From contig NC_134643.1 of the NCBI RefSeq assembly GCF_030463565.1, forward strand, positions 121,313,809 through 121,377,808: DNA of 64,000 nt. The letters are read 5' to 3'. This DNA comes from Pelecanus crispus. Taxonomy: Eukaryota > Chordata > Aves > Pelecaniformes > Pelecanidae. Positions 26,901-38,060 of this stretch are shown in pieces (the stretch's first letter is position 1; each line of letters begins with the position of its first letter). The notes under the pieces were generated by a model, which searched no databases, was not told the origin of the DNA, and saw only the letters and a program-made list of their open reading frames with translations. The position numbers were made by a program, and so were the translations under genes.

Positions 26901-29900
26901 TTAGGATTAGTTGAAAGTCTAGCTTTGTTTGATGTTCTTAAAATCCCTTGAGTCAATGAATTATGGAAGGATCCCAACTTTTGAAGTTCTTCTAACTTAA
27001 AACACAATTCCAGCTTTTATGATTTCAGTGCAGAGTTCATGCAGAAGAACCTAAGGACTTTGAGATCCAGAAGGCATACAAAAAAACTAAGTCAGGCATT
27101 TTGTTTTAAAATATTATTTTAAGCCAATTTGAACAATTTCATGGCAGTGGCAAATAATTCTACACATTTTGGTGTTGGCAAGTTTGTATCAGCTCCCAGG
27201 CTCTGATCCACAGACTTCAGAAACTACCATATTTAATGGTATCGAAATTTCTGTTTCTTTAATTCAATTTAATGTCAGAACTTTCAAAGTGAGGCATTCA
27301 GTGGACACACTGCTCTCCATGTCTCCAATGCTGAATTTCCAAAAGAAAGAATTTGAGGTTCAGTTACCTGAAACCTATAGTCATCCCAGAGTAGATGATT
27401 TCTGTATGCTCTCCCAGTGAAAAGCTAGTGATGAACTACATATGTTTACTCCACGTTGATGTTTATTTAACTACATTATCTGTACAAACTTGTATAAATG
27501 ACAGAGGTGTTTTGCAGTGATATGGGCACATGCAGATGCAGTTCTCAGTGGCTTAGGATGATGAAATCTGGGCTGTTCAGTCTCTCCCAATCCTCCACCC
27601 TTCTCTGGTGCTAGCATTCACGTCAATTTAACCACAGGTGAGCCACTTCAGAGAGCTGTGAAAACTGATACTTCTCTTTTTTTTGCTGGATTAACTTCAG
27701 GATTAGCTTTCAGCAAAATGACCTTCCTGAACTGGCTCACCAGGGGCCACACAAGAGCTTTGGACGGCACCCTGCCATGTGACTCATTTATCTGTGTCAT
27801 CACAACACACCTCGAGCATGTTCTTTTCTTTGGCTGGTCTTTATAAGTACTTCCAACTGTTGTCTACTGTATGTCATAAATAAATGCATTTGTTTGCATT
27901 CCCCCTACCTTACTTGAGTTACAATTCTTTTTAAGGCAACTGGGTAAAAGACAATGTTTTTCATCCCGGGAAACAGGGTAAAAGGGCACTTTATGAATTT
28001 CTAGAGCTTCCCATCATGCACTCCAGAGCATCCAAAGCATAGCAGAATGCATCCTATTGCAGCTGCAGGGGCCAAATGGCAAGCTGGTATCACAGAGGCC
28101 AGGAAAATCAGAATCATCTTTCAGTAGCCAGTGATAACTTCCTGGCATACAACACAGACATAAGGCGCGTGCTTAAGTGCTGAGGCTCTAGGCACTATGT
28201 GCCATTAGACAGATATTTTAGGATTCCCCATCTCTCAGAAAGCAAGTGTTCTCTGGGGAACGTAGAGGGACACGCCATCTCTGATCATGGGAAAACAAAA
28301 TTTGAGAAAGGGCTGAAAAGCAGAGATATTGTGGAGGGAAAATCAGATGGTGAGAGGGAAATAAAGGGGAAGACGGCTAGGGAAAATGCCAGCAGCAAGA
28401 CTCCAGAAGTCAAAGCGTACAGAATACCAGAAGTTTCTGAATCTTTAGATGAGAGTCATCTAGCACAAGGCTTGTGCTATCTAGAGCCACAGGGCATAAA
28501 CTTTGCTCTAAAAATTCCTTCATCATAGTAGGATGCATTTCTACTACTAAGGTTATTCAATATTTGTTTTAGTGGGGCTGCCTTGGCTCATGATATGCAC
28601 TGCTAATCACAGCTCTCAAATTAAAATAATTAATAAAAGGATCTGCTGAGCACAAGCCTTGTTGGTAGACCAGATAGTACAACACAGTCTCCTATTCTAC
28701 TTGCGGGAGAATTGTGAATTGTGGTGTTCAATTTTATTTCCCCCAGCAGTGCTGCTGCCATGGCTTCTACAACATACAGGGACAGAGAAGACTCAGAGAA
28801 ATAGTTAACTCTCAACCATGTCAGGGGGGCTTCTAGCACAGGTGGAGCAAAATACTTGTTAAAGATCAGAAAAAAGTATTTTGAGGAAGAAAATAGCCTG
28901 AGGAAAAGGGTGGCCTGCACACATTCCTTTGCACAATACACAAAACAGACAAAAGAAGTGTATTAATACAGAAGTACTCAGAAAAATCACTTATTAACCC
29001 ATGACTGACATCTGTGTCTTCACTTGATGGTGTTTGTAATTTCTGCAGTATTTATGTTATCCTACCCCAATCACCTTCCAAGTGACTGAATAAAACTGCA
29101 TATGCCTGTGGCCTAGATAAAGCTTACTAAATTACATAGGATCTTGGCAAGATCCTAAAGTCATGAGGATGAGTTTGTCTAGATTTTAAAACACGGGAAA
29201 ACACTTTTGAGAACTGCTTTACACACAAAAATTTCCTAGAGCACAAGTAGCAAGGTTACCTAAACAGATATGTGTCAAATTTAGGTTAAAAAAATGTATC
29301 TTCTGCAGTTATAATCTCATTAGCTGGTTTTGTCTTTACAGAAATCTCTCTCAGTCTTTGTCAGCCGCCACCAGACAGGTGACAACAGAGCTAGCTAGCA
29401 AGTTGTCTCACTGACAGCCTCCCTAATTGCCACTGCTAGTGGAAGCCCCCTTTCAGCCCCTGTCCTTGCTTTTGGTCCTTTGCTGAGCTAAAGTGGAGGT
29501 GTGCCATGCGCAGTCTTGTACCTTTTTAACGTTGTTGCTAGCAGGCCAGTGCTTCCACAGATTGTGCCAGTTCATACCTGGAGGAGGTGATACCTGTGCA
29601 AACCATACTCTATTGCTGGGGGATTTACAGGGTTGCAGAAATCTTACCAGAGAAGAGACCTCACAAAGTGTATTCAGGTAGAAACCTAACTTCTCATTCC
29701 ATCATGTGCTGGTAAAGAAGGTGGTTTGCCACAGCCACATACATTTTTGGGCATCCATGCGGCAGGGTTAAATACATCCTTTTAGAAAGCATAAAGCTTT
29801 CCAGGAAATAGATTTCCAGGCTAAGCATTGCTGTGTGTCTGAGTTTTCAGCTTTTTTCTTCTATAAGAAGCCTGAAACTTTCTACTATATTGAGATCAGT

Positions 29901-31059
29901 CAAAGGAAAGGACCTCTTTTTATCCATAAAGTATCCTTTCACAGCTCATGAAAATGTCCCCTCCAAGAGCCAGATATTTGGCTGGTATATGCTCAATTCC
30001 ACTAACTTCCATAAAGCTAAGCTGACATGTTCCTGGTACCAACAGATACCCTTTGATGCCTAGTGCAGATGGAGCCTGTGTTCTTCTGTTTCGGTCTGTG
30101 CGTCATTCACCTACTGCCAGCAATTTGGTGCAGGGGGTGGTTGGGGCAGGGGGGTGGTGTGGTGTGTGTGAGATACCCACAACAGATACAACTGCATATG
30201 TAAAGCCAACTTCTGTACCTAATATAACCAAGGCAGGTGACTGTCTTCTTGGATCATTCTGCTTGCTACTACACACAGTGCGTTTTTTTTACGGAGTTCA
30301 GGATTTAACTCCCTAAATTCGTTCATTTCCAACACATTTATTCCTGCTTCTGCTGATAACTCTCCACAGCCACTGGCAGAGAACTAGGCTGTCCAGTATT
30401 AGTCTTCCCTGCCATAATGAAATCTGATTTTTACTTTGGCATTCTGTAGTGAAATATAAGCAAAACGTATACTTTTGAAGCATAGAAAGGGACCACTATT
30501 TTGAATTTATCATCAAAATGTTAAAAAGTTCTTCTGCTCCAAGAAAACTAAAACCTGCTAATTTACATATTAATAGACCTTTTATGCTTAGGAAGGTAAC
30601 AAATGCAATCTTTGGCCAGATGCAGAGAATTAATTACAGCAAGAGAAAGCATCCTATGAAATACACAAAGCAAGCTCTGAAGAGTCTGAAAGAATATTAT
30701 TGTCAGTCAAGTTTCAGTGTATAGCATAATACTACAGGAAGAGGGAATTGTTTTGTGTCTGTTGCAGGGCTTTAGAGAAAGAGAGACTAGATAGACATTT
30801 AGTATGTGCTGTCCATTTGAGACACTGTACCAAAGCAGATATAAAAGATAAAATGAATACACAGAAGGACACTAAGCCTACAATGTTAAGTTCTTTATCC
30901 ACCTTGGAAGCTGAAAACCTGTGAAAGAGCTCAGTACCAGCAAACAAACCGTCCAATTCAAGGAGAAAAAAAGCCCTCCAAAAGGTAAATGAGTTACTGA
31001 AGAACAAATAGGGGAAATACCTCCCTCAGAGCTACTGTTGGCCAGCAGTATGGATACGG
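14926..31059. other. Intergenic DNA, 16 kb, no gene recognised
   Basis: AT-rich sequence with short open frames only, none with a recognisable domain. Small (TA)n tracts occur near 21592-21602 and 26872-26882. I found no recent transposon. Ancient conserved non-coding elements could be present but cannot be recognised without alignment. Confidence 0.6.
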
Positions 31060-31310
31060 CACTGTCAGAGACAGAGAGCTCTTGGAAAAGGCATCAAGCA
31101 GAAGTGATCATTTACACCACCACAAGTCACCAGGACCAGAGATTTCATCTAAGTGCTCTGTGGCAAATTAAGAATGAAGGAGCAAGAATATTAACAGAAA
31201 TACTTAATCTTTTGCTGGAAATCAGCTGGTGTTCCTTCATCCAGAATATTGCAAGCCAGGTGGCATTTCTGCATGATCAGTTATACTTGATGAATAGGTA
31301 ATTAAGGTGA
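31060..31310 (+). mobile_element. Probable ancient CR1/L3-like LINE relic
   Basis: The stretch around 31125-31240 ('caccaggaccagagattt', 'catctaagtgctctgtgg', then 'cttttgctggaaatcagc') resembles the part of CR1 ORF2 just upstream of the catalytic RT core, where CR1 proteins read GPDGIHPRVL. It is heavily mutated and no useful frame remains. It may extend left into 30500-31060, which I cannot resolve by eye. Confidence 0.5.
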
Positions 31311-34300
31311 GTCATGAAACATCTATTTATCTCTCCATCTTTATTCTTAAACTGTTGCTTCGTCACTGCATTATTTAACAAGAATGTCCTCTGCCAGAGA
31401 CAAACCCATGTGATTCTTTGAACGTACGCCCACCCTTCCTGGTTTATTAGAATTCTTTGAGCTAATACAGATGTAAGAGAAAGGCAATCCTTTCTGATTT
31501 ATTTCTGCCTTTCAAAAGCATTGGGTAGTCCACCGACAGGAAGCTGCTGGCATAGGTAGTTATATCATTCCCTCACATGTACTCACATGTGGCTCCACCA
31601 GGAATTGGCAGCTGGTCAAGATGTAAAATACAAAATGTTGATGAAGGCTTTCAGCACTGACAGAGCCCATTCAGTCCCATGAGAAACATGAAGGCTCTGT
31701 GCAGCACCCACAGATATTATTGAAGTATATCATCAGCTTCACTGAATTTTGAATGAGGTCCTGCAGCCATCACTGATCTGTATATGTGTTTAAATCCCAG
31801 ACATACACATATATATTTTAAATCATTCCTCCTTTTGTGAGCCACTTTGCTGCTGCACAATTTCCTCTGGTCCATCAGCTTCCCAGCCATCAACAAAACC
31901 TTTGTTAGATCCTATTAGCTTATCTCCTTGTTGGAAGTAGTTTCTCTCTTCCCACACCTTTGTTTTTTATACTGTTTATTCATCCTACTTGCCAGTTATG
32001 AGCACAGTCGAGTGGTCTGATCTCATAGCTGAGAACTAGGTGTTTCTTAGCCTCGTTCTCTGCGTGGTACACAATGTTCAGGCTTCACTGGGCTGAAGGA
32101 GTTGACAGGGTGCGTGTGAGGAATATGGTCCTGGAAGTGCTAACACTGTTACGCTTCCCAGCTGCTGAAACCTAAGTAATCAAAGCAAAGGCAAGCATGT
32201 GCTTGTGTACATTGCGTAACCGGGGCCTTGAAATTTCCTCCATCTACAAAACCAGAATCACATATCTTCCTGGTCTCACAGAAAACACAGAAATCACTTT
32301 ATATGATACACAGAGAGTGATTTAAAGACACAAAGCAATGACTAAGCACTAATTTATATTAGTCTCACCCTGTACTTCTGGTACGGTCTGGACAATCATG
32401 TTTCCAAGCACTGACTCTTCTCATTTAGGTGCTTGCAGTGTTTCTGAAGTCTGGTTGCTATTTGCTAGAAAACACTAAGTATGTGTTGACATTTCAAGTG
32501 CAAGTACTGTAATTCGTATTACAGTGTTCCAAATGCCACCAGTGTTGTTTTTCTGTGCTCTCAAAACCTTCTAGCTTCCCTCTGCTCAGTCATTATCCTT
32601 TTAAAATAGGTTTTTGCCTTTCTCTGTCCTTACCCACTCATAATTATTGCTTCTACCCGTATCACATATCCTATCTTCAAAGTCTGCTTTTGTTTTCATG
32701 TACGGATTTCAGCAAAGTCTAAGGCATCCTCCAATACTTCTGTTAGAAGATGGCTTGCAGAAATAAATTGTTCAGTGCAAATAATCTGGTATCCAGTCTG
32801 TCACAAAATAAAAGTGCAGAGCAATCTAAGAATACTTGGCTTTCCTGAATAAATAGTTGCATTGGAAATTTGGGAGACCTAAGATTTATGATTTGACAAC
32901 ACAAAGACAAGACGTAGTAAACTTCAATGTTAATAGTAAATCTAAAAATAAATATTCAGATGTATAAATAAAACATGGGTGTGGGGTTTTAGCTAAAAAG
33001 GGGCAGGAAATTCATCTTTTTTAACAAGAACTCCAGTTTATTGAAAATTGAATTTTGTTTTCAGCCATTATTAAGATTGATTGATTGGTTTAGACCTCAA
33101 TACACTTCCCGTGGCTAGCAATTGCATTATTGCTACTGCTAAACATGCTTCTGAAAAAATAAATAGCAATTTTAATTCATTCAGCTACACATACGGTCCC
33201 TGTTCTTATAATTAGCTTGAAAAATAAAACAACTATGTTCTATTAAGATTTAATACTTATCTGCAATAAAGCATAAGAGCTTTTCATAGTTTGACTATTA
33301 CGTAGAATGTTATGAATATTTAGAAGAGATTGGCTTTTCTGCCCTTCCCCTGGGTCACCTTACCTTCTCCCTTAACTAAAGATCAATTAATCATTTTGTA
33401 CAGAACCGCCGAAAAAAAGTAAACATTCCAGAGCAGTACAAACCCAGTATTTCAGCTGTTCTAAAATCATGTTATTAAACAGTTTTTAGCCCAACTGAAG
33501 TTTTAGTTATTAATCCAGCTAAAAATTTGATCTTCCTATTTTCTTTCTTCTTTGATGGTACAATAGTACCATTAAATAGGTCATCAAGTCTTACATAAAT
33601 CATTGGCTTTATGGCTTTCATCAAGGCGTGATTTTTTCTTCACCTGAAGAAATCATGCCCAATAAAACAAAAATCTGGCCATTTCTATTTCTGATTTCCT
33701 TCTCTTAATATAGAATATTAGTAACCATTTTCAAAGTGTTATTGATTTCCTGGAGCCGCAATGCTCTGCTAAGAAAGCAAGCTGCATAGTGAAAAACATG
33801 ACATTATCCCAATATGTAGATACCACTATTTTATTCTGCTGATGCCAGATGATAACTTTTTATGCAACCAACTGCATATACTCATAGGCATACAATGTAA
33901 AATGAAAGTTCAATGATAAATGCACCGACATTCTATTTAAAATGTGATGGGAAGATAAAAAACCTAGATGTGAGAGTTTTACATCACGTTGTTGGAAAGA
34001 TTTCTGCAATACTCTGGCATTAAAAAAGAATCTATTCTTGTTAAATCATTTAGAGAAGGAAAAGATCACACCAATAACCATTACTAATTTAGATCCTGTG
34101 AAAAAGATTATCTTTTGCTGTCTGCTAGTTTGGAGGTTGAAGTTAACTAGCTAGGGTAATTCTCATAGAAGTGCTAGCAACCGCATCTTCTACCACATAA
34201 ATAAAGCAGGAAAATATGGTAGTGTCAGACCTCATTAAAAACACAGTTTCAGCTCTCCTTCTCATGAAAATTAGTCTTCTGCAGTTATTCTGTCTGTCTC

Positions 34301-34414
34301 TCCGGCTCCCCCAGTAACTCTAGTACCTCTCAGCCAATTTCAATCCTTTTTGACGCAGGGGTCAAAGCCTCAAGGATAGATTAGTTACTTCAGGGGAAAT
34401 GTTTAAAGAGAGTC

Positions 34415-34435
34415 AAAAAAAAAAAAAAAAAAAAA
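34415..34435. repeat. A21 homopolymer
   Basis: Twenty-one consecutive A residues. I see no retropseudogene or SINE body directly to its left, so it is listed as a simple repeat and not as a retroposon tail. Confidence 0.9.
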
Positions 34436-34892
34436 GCCACTATGGGGGGAGAGGCAAGTGGCCTGGGCAGCAGATCTTTGGTGGTGGGGTGGCTTTACCC
34501 AGCCGTGCATCCATGTCTCCTACCCACTGGAGAAGATATTTGGCAGCTTGCACTGCCTGTGCCCAGCTGCCCCTTAGCACTAGCTGCTGTAAGCAGAGTA
34601 GTAAGCCAACCTGGGCGAAACCTGGATTCATTAACTCCCCTGCTGACAGGACAACACAATTTAAAAAAGTCCCAAAATGTATCTTAAAGGGAGGAGTGGA
34701 TTTTCAGCTGCTAATTAGGGAAGTAAATACACAGTGAGTAAACTGTACTTGATTATGTCCTTCTAATCTTTGGAAAATCTCCATGTTTAGCAACATTTAG
34801 TCTACTAATGATATAACAGATTGTGTAATCTGGAAACATTTTTTAAATTATGGAAAATAATTTCAGTGTACATGGCCATCATGTCTCTACCA

Positions 34893-34925
34893 CTGTCTGT
34901 GTGTGTGTGCGCATGTGCACACGTG
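34893..34925. repeat. GT-rich alternating purine-pyrimidine tract
   Basis: The sequence runs 'ctgtgtgtgtgtgcgcatgt' followed by 'gcacacgtg'. Alternating GT/GC steps of this kind can adopt Z-DNA. No nearby gene gives it a role. Confidence 0.7.
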
Positions 34926-35560
34926 AGTTGGGGGGGTTGTTCCAGAAATGCCAAAGGAGAAAGAACACCCAACACTGAATTTCAGCAGGCAGTTGCAGGC
35001 TGTTATCCATCCCTATATGAAACTCTGAGCAACTGAACAAGCATCTCCAGGACCACTGACAGTTGATCCCGATTAACTATAACTGACGCTGACATGTCTG
35101 ATGCTTAAAAGATCTATCGGTCATAACAAGAAGCTTTCCATTGTCTTCAATAAGCTTTGACCTTAACCCTCACTCCTAACTCACGGGTGTACTAATAACA
35201 ACTTAAACATTTATCTCTGAAGTCTCACATCCCTATACCTTTATTTCACCCTGAAAGGTTTTAAGGGTGTTTTGGCTCTCCGTGTGAAATGGTATCAGTC
35301 TGAAATGATATGCTGATACCAGCAGGCCAGCTGTGTCATGGGTTTACAAACAGTGCATTACACAGGAACGCTCAAGTCTCTCTTGAAGGATAACTTGTCA
35401 TGGGCACCACTCAAAGAAAGATTAGCATGTAATTAGCTCTTGGCAGTGGAGTGTTTCCAAGCTGTGGGGTGTCAAACAGCTTTTTGGGTGGCACACAACC
35501 AGGTAATGGGTGCAGTGAGCCCAGGGAGAGGAAGTTGCTGCTGCTCTGCTCAGAGACAAG

Positions 35561-35712
35561 TGTTCAAAAAATGGGTAGATGTGGCACTTCGGGACATGGT
35601 TCGGTCCAGTCTACCCTTGATTGGTTTAGTGTGGACTTGGTAGTGTAGGTTAGTGGTTGGACTGGATGATCTTAAAGGTCTTTTCCAACCTAAACGATTC
35701 TATGATTCTATC
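35561..35712 (+). mobile_element. CR1 LINE 3' tail, young subfamily
   Basis: The stretch encodes the end of CR1 ORF2 ([17 protein letters not shown] frame) followed by the 3' UTR. It ends in 'cgattctatgattctatc', the CR1 terminal octamer repeat. The internal segment 'ccagtctacccttgattgg' also occurs, inverted, in the copy at 63682-63850, so the two belong to the same subfamily. Confidence 0.9.
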
Positions 35713-35791
35713 AAAGTCAGTGCTTTCTGTTGCCTGTGTTAACCAACACTTCATCGTCTTGCACACATCCCTCAGCAAGTCAAATCTCTTA

Positions 35792-35796
35792 CTCCA
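35792..35796. repeat. Target-site duplication CTCCA, left copy
   Basis: CTCCA directly abuts the LTR terminus TG at 35797 and is repeated at 36742-36746 after the opposite LTR terminus. A 5-bp duplication is typical of several retroviral integrases. Confidence 0.85.
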
Positions 35797-35866
35797 TGTC
35801 GTGGTTTAGCCCCAGCCAGCAACTAAGCACCACGCAGCCGCTCACTCACTCCCCCTACCCCGATGT
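35797..35866 (-). repeat. Truncated 3' LTR (U5 end only)
   Basis: About 70 bp matching the U5-terminal end of the LTRs at 36170, 42213 and 50067, including 'gtttagccccagccagcaac' and the terminal TG/CA. The homology stops at 'ccctaccccgatg', where the inverted RT sequence begins. Confidence 0.9.
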
Positions 35867-36150
35867 CCCATATGGCCAGTGTGAAAGTCTAATGGGGAGT
35901 AGAGACTAACAGTGGACTATCGTGGCCTGAACGAAGTTACACCGCCGCTGAGTGCTGCCGTGCCAGATATGCTAGAACTTCAATATGAACTGGAGTCAAA
36001 GGCAGCTAAGTGGTATGCCACAATTGATATTGCTAATGCATTTTTCTCCATCCCTTTGGCAGCAGAGTGCAGACCCCAGTTTGCTTTTACCTGGAGGGGT
36101 GTTCAGTACACCTGGAACCAACTGCCCCAGGGGTGGAAGCACAGCCCCAC
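35865..36150 (+). pseudogene. Retroviral RT fragment, inverted relative to its LTRs
   Basis: The plus-strand frame encodes the N-terminal fingers/palm of a retroviral reverse transcriptase, with WYATIDIANAFFSIPL (motif A region) and NQLPQGWKHSP. It stops before the YIDD catalytic motif. It is the opposite strand to the LTR that precedes it. Its 3' end fuses at 'gccccac' (36144-36150) into the complement of the primer-binding site. It differs at several residues from the RT in the 8.4-kb element, so it was not copied from that locus as it is today. Confidence 0.9.
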
Positions 36151-36160
36151 ATTGGCACCA
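36144..36160 (-). other. Primer-binding site (tRNA-Lys-like), mini-provirus
   Basis: On the minus strand the sequence reads TGGTGCCAATGTGGGGC, placed 9 nt after the LTR end. It matches the PBS at 50042-50058 except for one base. Its last seven bases are also the joint with the inverted RT fragment. Confidence 0.7.
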
Positions 36161-36169
36161 AAAAAGGAC

Positions 36170-36741
36170 TGTCATGGTTTAGCCCCAGCCAGCAACTAAG
36201 CACCACGCAGCCGCTCGCTCACTCCCCCTACCCCAATGGGATGGGGGAGAGAATCGGAGGAGTAAGAGTGAGAAACACTCCTGGGTTGAGATAAGAACAG
36301 TTCAATAATTGAAATAAAGTAAAATAGTAATGATAATAGTAACAGTATAATAATGATAATAATAATAATGATACACGAAGCAAGTGATGCACAATGCAAT
36401 TGCTCACCACCCGCCGACCGATACCCAGACAGTTCCCAAACAGCAATCATTGCCCCCCGGCCACCCCCCCCCCAGTTTATATACTGAGCATGACGTCATA
36501 TGGTATGGAATAGCCCTTTGGTCAGTTTGGATCAACTCTTCTGGCTGTGCCCCCTCCCAGTTTCTTGTGCGCCTGGCAGAGCATGGGAAGCTGAAAAAGT
36601 CCTTGACTAGCATAAGCAGTACTCAGCAACAACTAAAAACATCAGCATGTTATCAACATTCTTCTCCTACTAAATCCAAAACACAGCACTATGCCTACTG
36701 CTAGGAAGAAAATTAACTCTATCCCAGCCGAAACCAGGACA
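36170..36741 (-). repeat. 5' LTR of the mini-provirus, 572 bp
   Basis: A TG...CA-bounded LTR read on the minus strand (starts TGTCCTGGTTTCGG, ends CCATGACA). Its layout is the same as the LTRs of the 8.4-kb provirus: CRE, TATA box, a TTA-rich stretch, and the U5 end with GGGGTAGGGGG. It is nearly identical to them by eye apart from small indels. Confidence 0.93.
36476..36498 (-). promoter_or_regulatory. LTR core promoter: CRE plus TATA box
   Basis: On the minus strand a perfect palindromic cAMP-response element, TGACGTCA (36491-36498), lies 7 bp upstream of TATATAAA (36476-36483). This is a strong consensus pairing for an RNA polymerase II start pointing toward lower coordinates. Activity is inferred. 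Confidence 0.75.
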
Positions 36742-36746
36742 CTCCA
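36742..36746. repeat. Target-site duplication CTCCA, right copy
   Basis: CTCCA immediately follows the LTR terminus CA at 36741 and matches the left copy at 35792-35796. Confidence 0.85.
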
Positions 36747-37439
36747 TAAACTCCATTTCTTGACAATTACTTTGATAATCACTGCATTTTCCTGCTTGAA
36801 GAACATGCACAAATGTGGACTTGGCAAGCAGGGGCAAACACTGGTGTAGGGAAGTCACATCCCAGCACAGCAGCATGGACATCTGGAAACCCATGCAATC
36901 CCTCTGCTGCAGAGGGGATGGAGTGCCAGGGGCAGCTGTGAGCATCCACGGCGTGAGCTGATCATCTCATCAGAGCTTTCCACCCGGCGCTGTGCAGAGC
37001 AGCACCCCTCATGGTCACACTCACTGCCCCTATCCTGGCCGGCTGTGGCCAAGCCGGAGGGCAGGAGGACTCCAGGAGATCTTCAGGCTTGAACACAAGG
37101 TACCTGGGTTAGACTCTGCTGGATGGGAAACATCAGGACAGCGCACCAAGAGCCTGCGCAACCTCTTCCACTCCCCTCAGGGTCTGGCTGCCAGTGCCAG
37201 ACATGGTGCCGGCTCTGACATGGTGCCGACACACAAGCCAGCTGCAGCCTTGTCCCCCTCCAATGCTGCCCTCACCCTGGGGGGCTGCTGTCCCAGCCAG
37301 GCCTGGGGCCCGCAGTGGAGCCTGGTGATGGCTGGGCTGTGGCCAACCCCAGTCACCATGGCTGGCTCAGACCGGCTCGCCTCGCTGAGGGCTGCGGGAC
37401 GAGGGCTGGTGAGGAGGGTGGACACCGCACCACCTTGAT
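36747..37439. other. Intergenic DNA of rising GC content
   Basis: Composition changes from AT-rich to clearly GC-rich from about 36880 on. No domain or repeat was recognised. The segment leads directly into the CpG-dense block. Confidence 0.5.
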
Positions 37440-38060
37440 GGCCCCACAGTCACCCGTCACTGCCAGACCCTAGGAGGAGCCTTGCAGTGGGGCTGTACCG
37501 GCTGCGGGTGCCCAGGCGCTGTCGGGGGCTGCGGGTCGGCCCCTGTGCGGGGCGGCCGGGGCTGCCCGGTGCCGGACACAGCCGGTTCCAGCCGGCTCCA
37601 GCGGCCCCAGCGCGGGGCAGGGCTGAGCCCCGCAGCCAACATGGCGGCGCCTCGGCGGGGGGCCCAGGCGGGGGGGGGGGGGGCACAAGGCGGCCCGGCA
37701 GCCAGGGGAAAGTGCGAGAAACGGCCCTGCGGGCACCCCGGGGAGATGGGGAGGGGGAGGAGGGGCTTCAGGCACCCCAGTGGGGATCCCCTGCAGCCCC
37801 TGGAGAGCGCACGCTGGAGCAGGGGAAGAGTGTGGGGAGGGGGAGTGATCGAGCGTCTGGGTGGGCATCTGGCAGCCAGCCAAGGTCAGCCCACCACCAG
37901 GGCACGGTCAGCCGAAGGAAGGAGCGTGCTCTTCCTTTAGAGCCCTGCAAAGGCAGTCTACCATCCTGTGTCCATAGTCCTGGGGCTGCAGGCAGGAGCT
38001 CTAGCACCAGCGTTGGCCTTACCCGCATCTCCCCGTGCGGGGCTGCAGCAACCACCAGGT
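37440..38060. promoter_or_regulatory. CpG-island-like block, possible promoter
   Basis: The block is very GC-rich and dense in CpG, especially 37490-37760, and stands out from surrounding AT-rich DNA. It contains 'aacatggcggc' at 37638-37648, close to the YY1 initiator-type motif, and a G14 run at 37670-37683. Open frames across it are long only because stop codons are rare in GC-rich DNA. An ATG at 37641, inside the YY1-like motif, opens a 99-codon frame to 37940 with no recognisable domain. It could be the CpG-island promoter or first exon of an unrecognised transcript, or an isolated GC-rich repeat. Confidence 0.55.

Larger units (their letters stand above)
31311..35560. other. Intergenic DNA, no gene recognised
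   Basis: AT-rich, especially 32.8-34.2 kb. It holds an A21 run at 34415-34435 and a purine/pyrimidine-alternating GT-rich tract at about 34893-34925. No exon or transposon was recognised. Confidence 0.6.
35797..36741 (-). mobile_element. Rearranged 945-bp mini-provirus
   Basis: Both ends are retroviral LTR termini and the unit is flanked by the 5-bp duplication CTCCA, so it behaves as one integration. Read on the minus strand it is a full 5' LTR (36741-36170), an 8-nt spacer, the primer-binding site (36160-36144), an inverted RT fragment (sense on plus, about 35865-36150), and only the last 70 or so bases of a 3' LTR (about 35866-35797). Gag, protease, RNase H, integrase and most of the 3' LTR are absent. 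It belongs to the same family as the large element at 42213-50644. It cannot make any viral product. Confidence 0.9.

Noticed and set aside
28199..28528. Lys/Glu-rich plus-strand frame of 109 codons
   Set aside because: No domain, no splice or promoter context, and the composition follows the local A/G-rich strand. There is too little to call a gene.
34415..34435. A21 run as the tail of a SINE or processed pseudogene
   Set aside because: No recognisable retroposon body precedes it and I saw no flanking duplication.
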